From assembly GCA_964654995.1 (NCBI GenBank), contig CAZZKF010000065.1:1-12953 (forward strand): a stretch of 12,953 bases of DNA, read 5' to 3'. A program made the position numbers and the translations under genes. Positions 6,614 to 12,953 of this stretch are shown here, one piece after another. How positions within the stretch are numbered: position 1 is the first letter of the stretch; each line of letters opens with the position of its first letter. This DNA comes from CAZZKF01 sp964654995 (lineage in GTDB: Bacteria; Pseudomonadota; Alphaproteobacteria; CAZZKF01). The notes under the pieces were generated by a model. That model was not told the origin of the DNA. It searched no databases and saw only the letters and a program-made list of their open reading frames with translations.

Positions 6614-7698
6614 TGGCACGGCCGGCGGATCAGGGGGATGGGGCCCGGGTGGCGCCGCACCCGCGCGAGACGGCGGTGCTGCTGGGCCACCAGCAGGCTG
6701 AGCAGACCCTGCAGACGGCGGCCGAGGCCGGGCGGCTGGCGCACGCCTGGCTGATCACCGGGCCCAAGGGGGTCGGCAAGGCGACCCTGGCCTACCGCTT
6801 CGCCCGCTATCTGCTGGCCGGCGGCGGGGACGGGGGGGCGCCCGGCCTGTTCGGCGCCGATGCTGCCCCGACCAGCCTCGATGTGCCGCCCGGCTCACGC
6901 ACCTTCGAGCAGGTGCGTGCCGGCAGTCACCCGGGGCTGATGGTGATCGAGCGCGGGGTCGACCCGCGCAGCAAGAAACTGCGCGGCGAGATTGTCGTCG
7001 ATGACGTGCGCCGTCTCCAGAGTTTCTTCGGGCTCACGGCGGCCGATGGCGGCTGGCGGGTGGCGATTGTCGATTCGGCGGACGAGCTCAACCGCAACGC
7101 CGCCAATGCCCTGCTCAAGGTTCTTGAGGAACCACCGCAGCGCGCGCTTCTGCTGCTGGTGGCCCGAGCGCCGGGGCGGCTGCCGGCGACCGTCCGCTCG
7201 CGCTGCCGGCGCCTGGTGCTGCACCCGTTGACGGACGCGCAAGTGGCCGAAATCGTTGCCACCCATGGCCCCGATCTGAACGCCGAAGATCAGGCCCTGA
7301 TCACCGCTTTGGCGCAGGGAAGCCCAGGCCGCGCCCTGGCGCTGGCAGGCACCGGCGGACTGGAGCTTTACCGCGAGATGGCGGCGATCCTCGATCGTCT
7401 GCCTGATCTGCGAGTCCCGGATGTCTATGCTTTTGCCGATCGGCTGGCCCGCGATGATACGGCCTTTCGCCTGTTCACCGACCTGTTTGCCACCTGGCTG
7501 GCCGGGCATGTCAAGGCGCTGGCCTGCGCGGGCGACACCAGGAGCGCGCCGGCGCCGGCACTTGCCCCCTGGACCGCCCTGTGGGAGAAGGCCGGCACGC
7601 TCATCGAGCGGGCGCAAGCGGTGAATCTCGATTCCCGCCAGATCGTGGTGACGCTGTTTCACAGTACCGCCGCGGCCGCCGCCGGGCGTGATCCTTAA
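6613..7698 (+). CDS. holB: DNA polymerase III subunit delta prime
   Basis: The delta prime subunit of the clamp loader, which helps place the beta sliding clamp on DNA. The 361-residue AAA+ protein shows GPKGVGKAT (50-58) in the Walker A position and IVDSADELN (152-160) at the Walker B position. It also has ANALLKVLEEPP (164-175) and the SRC motif (196-198) typical of clamp-loader subunits. The region where E. coli delta prime carries zinc-binding cysteines has none here. The Walker A ends in GKA rather than GKS/T, in keeping with a non-hydrolysing subunit. ATG 6613 overlaps the tmk stop by one base; GTG 6610 is in frame and possible. The tmk-holB pairing is a common bacterial arrangement. 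Confidence 0.93.
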   Translation: MARPADQGDGARVAPHPRETAVLLGHQQAEQTLQTAAEAGRLAHAWLITGPKGVGKATLAYRFARYLLAGGGDGGAPGLFGADAAPTSLDVPPGSRTFEQVRAGSHPGLMVIERGVDPRSKKLRGEIVVDDVRRLQSFFGLTAADGGWRVAIVDSADELNRNAANALLKVLEEPPQRALLLLVARAPGRLPATVRSRCRRLVLHPLTDAQVAEIVATHGPDLNAEDQALITALAQGSPGRALALAGTGGLELYREMAAILDRLPDLRVPDVYAFADRLARDDTAFRLFTDLFATWLAGHVKALACAGDTRSAPAPALAPWTALWEKAGTLIERAQAVNLDSRQIVVTLFHSTAAAAAGRDP

Positions 7699-7797
7699 AG
7701 GCGCTGTCACGCTCATCAAAGTCATTCCACCTGCCGGGATAATGCTCTAAAACTCAGGGCGCTGGAGCCCCGCGAGATCCGCCCTTGGGAGACGCAA

Positions 7798-9342
7798 ATG
7801 GCCGAAAAGCCATCTTTTTACGTCACGACGCCGATCTATTACGTGAACGATTCCCCGCATATCGGTCACGCCTATACGACATTGGCGTGCGACGTGCTGG
7901 CCCGCTTCAAGCGGCTCGACGGCCATGAAGTGATGTTTCTGACCGGCACCGACGAGCACGGCCAGAAGGTCGAGAAGTCGGCCCGTGCCGCCGGCATGGA
8001 GCCGCAGGAATTCTGCGACCGGGTGTCCGAGAATTTCCGTGATCTGGCGCGCACCATGAAGTTTAGCAACGACGGCTTCATCCGCACCACCGAGCCCCGC
8101 CACATCCGCGCCTGTCAGGCCCTGTGGCAGACGCTGGATGCCGCCGGACAGATCTATCTCGACAGCTACGCCGGCTGGTATTCGGTGCGCGACGAGACCT
8201 TTTTTACCGCCACCGAGGTCATGGACGGGCCGGACGGCCAGAAACGCGCGCCCACCGGTGCGCCGGTCGAATGGGTGGAGGAGCCGAGCTACTTCTTCCG
8301 GCTGTCCGAATGGCAGGAGCCGCTGCTCGAATTCTACGACCAGAACCCGGATTTCATCGGCCCGCCGTCGCGGCGCAATGAGGTGATCAGTTTCGTGCGC
8401 TCCGGCCTGCGGGATCTGTCGATCTCGCGGACCAGCTTCAAATGGGGTGTGCCGGTGCCCGATGACCCCGATCACGTCATGTACGTATGGCTGGACGCAC
8501 TGACCAACTACATGACCCACCTCGGCTATCCTGACACCGAATCGGACCTGTTCCGGACCTTCTGGCCGGCGGATCTGCACATGATCGGCAAGGACATCCT
8601 GCGCCATCATGCGGTCTACTGGCCGGCGTTTCTGCTGGCTGCCGGCATCGCACCTCCGCGCCGTGTCTTCGCCCATGGCTGGTGGACCAATGAAGGCGAA
8701 AAAATCTCCAAGTCGCTGGGCAATGTCATCGAGCCGCACGCCCTGATCGAGACCTATGGGCTGGATGCGGTGCGCTATTTCCTGATGCGCGAGGTCCCGT
8801 TCGGCAATGACGGGGACTTCTCGCACCGCGCCATGGTGGCCCGCATCAATGGCGATCTGGCCAATGATTTCGGCAATCTGGCGCAGCGCGTGCTCTCCAT
8901 GATCGCCAGGAACTGCGATGGCAAGGTGCCGGAGCCGGGACCGTTTACGGATGAAGACCGGGCGCTGCTGGATCGTGCCGAGGCGCTTCTGGACGACATT
9001 CGTGCCGCCATGGATGGGGAGGCCTTTCATCAGGCGCTGGCCAGCCTGTGGCGCGAGATCGGCGAGGGCAATGCCTATGTCGCACGGATGCAGCCCTGGG
9101 CGCTGCGCAAAAGCGACGAGGGGCGCATGCGCACGGTGCTTTATGTGGCGGCCGAGGCGATTCGCCATTACGCGCTTCTGGTGCAGCCGTTCATGCCGGA
9201 TGCCGCCGGCCGCCTGCTGGATCAATTGTCGGTGCCGGAAGACGCGCGCAGCTTCGCCGCCTTCGGCCCGGCGGGCGCCCTGGTGCCGGGCACCGCCTTG
9301 CCGGCACCGCGCGGCGTGTTTCCGCGGTTCCCCGAGGCCTAG
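7798..9342 (+). CDS. metG: Methionyl-tRNA synthetase
   Basis: Charges tRNA-Met with methionine using ATP. The 514-residue class I synthetase has the HIGH signature exactly as H21-I-G-H24 and the KISKS loop at 302-306. It also has the early PIYYVND motif (12-18) and FLTGTDEHGQK for the methionine site. No four-cysteine zinc knuckle is present in the connective domain (GWYSVRDETFFT), and no C-terminal EMAP-like tRNA-binding extension is fused, as in the shorter form of the enzyme. ATG 7798 has GGGAG six bases upstream. A 99-base gap separates it from holB; GATAAT at 7738-7743 in that gap could be a -10 box, but no good -35 was found. tatD starts 16 bases after its stop. Confidence 0.97.
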   Translation: MAEKPSFYVTTPIYYVNDSPHIGHAYTTLACDVLARFKRLDGHEVMFLTGTDEHGQKVEKSARAAGMEPQEFCDRVSENFRDLARTMKFSNDGFIRTTEPRHIRACQALWQTLDAAGQIYLDSYAGWYSVRDETFFTATEVMDGPDGQKRAPTGAPVEWVEEPSYFFRLSEWQEPLLEFYDQNPDFIGPPSRRNEVISFVRSGLRDLSISRTSFKWGVPVPDDPDHVMYVWLDALTNYMTHLGYPDTESDLFRTFWPADLHMIGKDILRHHAVYWPAFLLAAGIAPPRRVFAHGWWTNEGEKISKSLGNVIEPHALIETYGLDAVRYFLMREVPFGNDGDFSHRAMVARINGDLANDFGNLAQRVLSMIARNCDGKVPEPGPFTDEDRALLDRAEALLDDIRAAMDGEAFHQALASLWREIGEGNAYVARMQPWALRKSDEGRMRTVLYVAAEAIRHYALLVQPFMPDAAGRLLDQLSVPEDARSFAAFGPAGALVPGTALPAPRGVFPRFPEA

Positions 9343-9358
9343 GCCCGATCCCGTGGCG

Positions 9359-10156
9359 ATGCTGATCGACAGCCACTGTCATCTCGACTATCTGGCCGAG
9401 CGCCAGCCGCTGGACGCGGTGCTCGCACGGGCCCGGGCCGCCGGGGTCGATGCCATGCTGACGATTTCCACCCGGCTCGCCACCTTTCCCCGGGTTCTCG
9501 CCATTGCCGAGGCGGATGCGCACGTCTGGTGCTCGGTCGGCGTCCACCCGCATGAGGCGGCGGCCGAGGCGGACGTGGATGTGGCGCGCCTGGTCGAGCT
9601 CGCCGCCCATCCCAGGGTCATCGGCATCGGCGAGACCGGGCTCGATTATCACTATATGCACAGCCCCGCAGACGTGCAGAAGGCCCTGTTCCGCACCCAC
9701 ATTGCGGCGGCACGCGAAACCGGCCTGCCATTGATCGTGCATGCCCGCGAGGCGGACGACGACATCGCCGAGATCCTCGAAGACGAGATGGGGAAGGGGG
9801 CGTTCGCCGGCGTCATGCACTGCTTTTCCTCGTCGCCCGAGCTGGCGCAGCGCTGCCTGGACATCGGGTTCTATATCTCGATTTCCGGCATCGTCACCTT
9901 CAAATCCGCGCAAGGCCTGCGCGATCTGGTGGCGAGCCTGCCGATCGAGCGTCTTCTGATCGAGACCGACGCGCCCTATCTGGCTCCGGTACCGCACCGC
10001 GGCAAGCCCAATGAGCCGGCCTTTCTGCCCCATACCGCGGCCTGCATTGCAGAGCTGAAAAACATGTCAGAACAAGAGCTTGCCTCCATTTCTTCTGACA
10101 ATTTCCAGGCGCTTTTCGGCCCCCTTGAGGGTCTGGTTGAGGCGGGTCGGCCATGA
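9359..10156 (+). CDS. tatD: TatD-family metal-dependent hydrolase
   Basis: A 265-residue amidohydrolase-fold protein of the TatD family; characterised members are metal-dependent nucleases. The expected metal ligands are visible: H6 and H8 (SHCH), E92 (GIGETGLDY), H128 (IVHARE), H154 (MHCFS) and D204 (IETDAPYL). The tail has the family's HRGKPNEPAFLPHT segment. Length is normal. The metG-tatD-hydrolase order is widespread in alphaproteobacteria, but the link to tRNA charging is unexplained. ATG 9359 is chosen because the family usually begins MLxDSHCHLD. GTG 9353 is in frame and slightly better placed for the weak AGG at 9341-9343. The stop overlaps the next ATG (ATGA). Confidence 0.94.
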   Translation: MLIDSHCHLDYLAERQPLDAVLARARAAGVDAMLTISTRLATFPRVLAIAEADAHVWCSVGVHPHEAAAEADVDVARLVELAAHPRVIGIGETGLDYHYMHSPADVQKALFRTHIAAARETGLPLIVHAREADDDIAEILEDEMGKGAFAGVMHCFSSSPELAQRCLDIGFYISISGIVTFKSAQGLRDLVASLPIERLLIETDAPYLAPVPHRGKPNEPAFLPHTAACIAELKNMSEQELASISSDNFQALFGPLEGLVEAGRP

Positions 10157-10911
10157 AGGTCACGATCCTCGGCTGCGGAACTTCGGGCGGCGTGCCGCGG
10201 ATTGGCAATCATTGGGGGGCCTGCGATCCGGCCAACCCGAAAAACCGCCGGCGCAGGGTCTCCATTCTGGTCGAAGATGCCGGGACGGCGGTTCTGGTCG
10301 ATACCTCGCCGGATCTGCGTGAACAGGCGCTGGATGCCGGGATCACCCGGCTCGACGCAGTGCTTTATACCCATGATCACGCTGATCATTGCCACGGAAT
10401 CGATGATTTGCGCGGCATTGCCTATCTGATGGGACGGCGTATCGACGTTTATGCCGCGCCGGAAACACTGGCGGTCCTGAAACGCCGTTTCGCCTATATT
10501 TTCGAGTCACAGAACCTCTATCCGGCGATCTGCGAGGGTCATGAGATCACCGGGCCGTTGCACATCGGCTCCATGCACATCGTACCGTTCGAGCAGCAGC
10601 ACGGACCCGGGCGCTCGCTCGGCTTCCGGTTCGGTCCGGTGGCCTATTCGACCGATCTCGACGGTCTGTCCGAGGCGGCGTTTGAGGCGCTGGACGGGGT
10701 CAAGCTGTGGATCGTCGACGCGCTGCGCTACGAGCCGCATCCGACGCATGCCCATCTGGCCCGCACGCTGGAGTGGATCGCACGCGTCAAGCCCGAGCGC
10801 GCTGTGCTCACGCACATGACCTGGGACCTGGATTACGAGCGGCTTGCAGCCGAGCTGCCGGCAGGCGTGGAGCCGGGCTACGATGGACTGGTGATCGAAA
10901 TCGACGACTGA
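10153..10911 (+). CDS. PhnP-like metallo-beta-lactamase-fold hydrolase
   Basis: A 252-residue metallo-beta-lactamase-fold protein of the PhnP-like phosphodiesterase group. Seen: the opening ILGCGTSGGVPRIG (5-18), VDTSPDLR (49-56), and the metal motif H74-D-H76-A-D78-H79. Further candidate ligands are H150 (EQQHGPG), D168 (YSTDLDG) and H221 (LTHMTWD). In E. coli, PhnP opens a cyclic ribosyl phosphate during phosphonate breakdown, but no phosphonate genes are near. The substrate here is unknown; a small cyclic phosphate or nucleotide-like diester is plausible. It is translationally coupled to tatD and is the last gene of the plus-strand run. Confidence 0.88.
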   Translation: MKVTILGCGTSGGVPRIGNHWGACDPANPKNRRRRVSILVEDAGTAVLVDTSPDLREQALDAGITRLDAVLYTHDHADHCHGIDDLRGIAYLMGRRIDVYAAPETLAVLKRRFAYIFESQNLYPAICEGHEITGPLHIGSMHIVPFEQQHGPGRSLGFRFGPVAYSTDLDGLSEAAFEALDGVKLWIVDALRYEPHPTHAHLARTLEWIARVKPERAVLTHMTWDLDYERLAAELPAGVEPGYDGLVIEIDD

Positions 10912-11067
10912 GGGAGAGGTACGCCGGGTCAACAGACTGCATTGCGCAGGTGGATTGCGTCCACGAACATCGGTCAGGCGGAATGGGATATACGAATCGA
11001 GTGAAAAAGGCGCAATAACAAAGCGATACGCCTTGTTCTTGATGTAATAACGGAGTTAATAATTTTC

Positions 11068-11083
11068 CATAATATATATTATG
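11068..11083. promoter_or_regulatory. Perfect 16-bp AT palindrome
   Basis: CATAATATATATTATG is a perfect palindrome at the right end of a 71-base patch that is about 28% G+C (11013-11083), in an otherwise GC-rich window. It contains CATAAT and TATATT, each close to a -10 box in either orientation. It could be a promoter, an operator for a dimeric repressor, or a DNA-bending site. No matching -35 box at normal spacing was found, so the role is undetermined. Confidence 0.45.
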
Positions 11084-11359
11084 CGCTTTCTCGGTGTCCT
11101 GCCGAAACCGTGTCGCCCGGTTCCCTGCCGCTTTGGTAAATGCCCACCAAACCGGCGTATTACGGCGAGCTGGCAGCGATTTGCGCGGGCTTTCCGGGCC
11201 TCAACCTGGCGGGAGATGAAGGGCCGCGTCCGGCCGAAGCTCGGGGGGAGCCGCTTGACGCGCCGGGCGTGCGGTGAAAGCGGTTGGATGGTTTGCCGGC
11301 GATGGCAAGGGCAGGCATTGCCCGGACGTTCGAGAGTGTTGACCGAAGCGCTCCCGAAC

Positions 11360-11388
11360 TTGTCAGTTGCGAGCCCCTGCCCTTAAAA
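11360..11388 (+). promoter_or_regulatory. Possible mazG promoter
   Basis: TTGTCA (11360-11365, five of six consensus bases) is followed after 17 bases by TTAAAA (11383-11388, three of six). A start near 11395 would give a leader of roughly 55 bases carrying AAAGGAG (11431-11437). Suggestive only. Confidence 0.25.
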
Positions 11389-11448
11389 CAAGGACGGCAG
11401 GACGACACCGTGTTGACCGGTCGTGCCAGGAAAGGAGTGCATCTTCCC

Positions 11449-12282
11449 GTGAGCAAACCGACGATGGACGATCTGCTGGAGATCATGGCGCGGCTGCGCA
11501 CGCCCGGGTCCGGCTGTCCCTGGGACCTGGAGCAGACCTTTGAGACCATCGCCCCCTACACCATCGAAGAATCCTATGAGGTGGCGGAAGCGATCGCCAA
11601 TCAGGACTGGCCGGAGCTGCGCGACGAGCTTGGCGATTTGCTGTTCCAGGTGGTGTTTCACGCCCGTATGGCCGAGGAGGCCGGATATTTCGACTTTGCG
11701 GGCGTGGTCGACGCCGTCTGCGACAAGATGGTGCGCCGCCACCCGCATGTTTTCGGGGATCACCGGGTCGCGGATGCCCGCGCCCAGACCGCCGCCTGGG
11801 AGGCCCACAAGGCGGCCGAACGGGCAGCCAACCGGTCGGCCTCGGACGCCACTGTCAGCGCGCTGGACGGTGTGGCGCGTACGCTTCCCGCCCTGCTGCG
11901 GGCCCGCAAGCTCCAGGCCCGGGCCGCCCGGGTCGGCTTCGACTGGCCGGACAGCGCTCCGGTTGCCGACAAGATCATGGAAGAGCTCGGCGAGCTGACG
12001 GCCGAGCTGGCGGCGGCCGCCCGGGACCCGGCCGGACACGATTCGGACCGGATCGGGGAAGAATTCGGCGACTTCCTGTTCGCCTGCGTCAATCTCGCCC
12101 GGCATCTGGACATCGATGCGGAGACCGCCTTGCGCCACGCCAATGACAAATTCGAGCGCCGGTTCCGGCGCATCGAGGCAATGCTGGCCGAACAGGGCAA
12201 GACGGTGGAAGACGCCGATCTGAGCGAGATGGATGCCCTGTGGGAGCGCGCCAAGGTCGAGGAAAATCAATCGCCCGATTAG
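11449..12282 (+). CDS. mazG: Nucleoside triphosphate pyrophosphohydrolase MazG
   Basis: Hydrolyses (d)NTPs to NMP and pyrophosphate, clearing non-canonical nucleotides; in E. coli it also affects ppGpp. The 277-residue product has two tandem MazG domains. The first carries CPWDLEQTFETIAPYTIEESYE with the acidic EExxE pattern, then RDELGDLLFQVVFHARM. The second carries KIMEELGELTAEL and GEEFGDFLFACVNLARHL. Both domains keep the acidic metal-binding residues. GTG 11449 was chosen because AAAGGAG (11431-11437) lies upstream and the protein then begins SKPTMDDLLEIMARLR, the usual family start. GTG 11437 and ATG 11464 are also in frame, and the open frame back to 11284 does not look like MazG. It appears monocistronic and converges on groL. 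Confidence 0.94.
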   Translation: MSKPTMDDLLEIMARLRTPGSGCPWDLEQTFETIAPYTIEESYEVAEAIANQDWPELRDELGDLLFQVVFHARMAEEAGYFDFAGVVDAVCDKMVRRHPHVFGDHRVADARAQTAAWEAHKAAERAANRSASDATVSALDGVARTLPALLRARKLQARAARVGFDWPDSAPVADKIMEELGELTAELAAAARDPAGHDSDRIGEEFGDFLFACVNLARHLDIDAETALRHANDKFERRFRRIEAMLAEQGKTVEDADLSEMDALWERAKVEENQSPD

Positions 12283-12293
12283 GCTTTTCAAGG

Positions 12294-12322
12294 AAAAAGG
12301 GGCCGCACGCCCCTGCGGCCCC
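12294..12322 (-). terminator. Intrinsic terminator of groL
   Basis: GGGGCCGCA (12299-12307) and TGCGGCCCC (12314-12322) form a perfect 9-pair GC-rich stem with a 6-base loop. On the minus strand the hairpin is followed at once by TTTTT (complement of 12294-12298), the standard intrinsic terminator form. It lies 32 bases past the groL stop. On the plus strand the stem is followed by CTTCCCT, a poor U-tract, so it would end mazG transcripts less well. Confidence 0.85.
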
Positions 12323-12354
12323 CTTCCCTGTCAACTGATTGCGACGGACGAAGG

Positions 12355-12953
<599 letters not shown>

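Larger units (their letters stand above)
10912..11448. other. Intergenic stretch of 537 bases without a convincing protein gene
   Basis: The gap between the PhnP-like gene and mazG is by far the longest in the window. It contains a weak stem with 6-base arms (AAGGCG 11007-11012, CGCCTT 11029-11034, 16-base loop) that could end the upstream run. An AT-rich patch (11013-11083) follows, then an 11-pair hairpin with one mismatch (11127-11156), a smaller hairpin GGGCA-GGCAT-TGCCC (11309-11323) and a possible mazG promoter. Open frames here, including 11081-11386 and the upstream extension of mazG, show no recognisable protein. A 45-codon frame (11140-11277) is discussed under findings. A small RNA, a regulatory leader or a decayed gene are all possible. 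Confidence 0.6.

Noticed and set aside
7747..9225. Open frame of 492 codons on the minus strand opposite metG
   Set aside because: It lies almost wholly opposite a certain methionyl-tRNA synthetase gene and shows no protein-like motif.
11007..11034. Intrinsic terminator after the PhnP-like gene
   Set aside because: The arms are only 6 pairs with a 16-base loop and no clean U-run, and it lies about 95 bases past the stop; too weak to annotate as a terminator.
11081..11386. 101-codon plus-strand frame starting in the AT palindrome
   Set aside because: The translation is rich in arginine, proline and cysteine with no domain, and no ribosome site precedes it; it looks like chance.
11284..11448. 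N-terminal extension of mazG to an ATG at 11284
   Set aside because: The extra 55 residues do not resemble MazG, and a good AAAGGAG sits just before the GTG at 11449.

Overview
The window is GC-rich and carries the gene order and protein styles of an alphaproteobacterium. A conserved housekeeping run is visible: lytic transglycosylase, rlpA, D,D-carboxypeptidase, tmk, holB, metG, tatD and a PhnP-like metallo-beta-lactamase-fold hydrolase. The genus cannot be fixed from the sequence alone. Nothing in it points to a phage, transposon, CRISPR array or plasmid.

Region 1 (1-256): a complete tRNA-Ser(UGA) on the minus strand with an encoded CCA end. Its likely promoter is next to it, followed by a short gap with a striking dyad (TGAT-N4-ATCA core, FNR/FixK-like) just ahead of the first protein gene. 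Region 2 (257-2259): two tandem, translationally coupled genes for cytosolic reductive-dehalogenase-like proteins. Each has two complete 4Fe-4S cluster motifs, and the two are about 60% identical by eye. They are the least ordinary part of the window. A small DOPA-4,5-dioxygenase-family gene (2256-2612, minus) converges on them so tightly that the stop codons overlap.

Region 3 (2727-10911): a plus-strand run of eight genes with ATGA overlaps or very short gaps at most junctions. The first three act on peptidoglycan (MltB-type lytic transglycosylase, RlpA lipoprotein with a SPOR domain, PBP5-type carboxypeptidase). The next two serve DNA synthesis (thymidylate kinase, clamp-loader delta prime). 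The last three are methionyl-tRNA synthetase, a TatD-type metal-dependent hydrolase and a PhnP-like phosphodiesterase. Small gaps before dacA and metG may hold internal promoters.

Region 4 (10912-11448): a 537-base gap without a convincing protein gene. It holds a 71-base AT-rich patch (about 28% G+C by count) ending in a perfect 16-bp palindrome, then several hairpins and a 45-codon open frame. Region 5 (11449-12953): mazG (NTP pyrophosphohydrolase) converges on the C-terminal third of groL (GroEL), which runs off the right edge. A strong intrinsic terminator oriented for groL lies between them.
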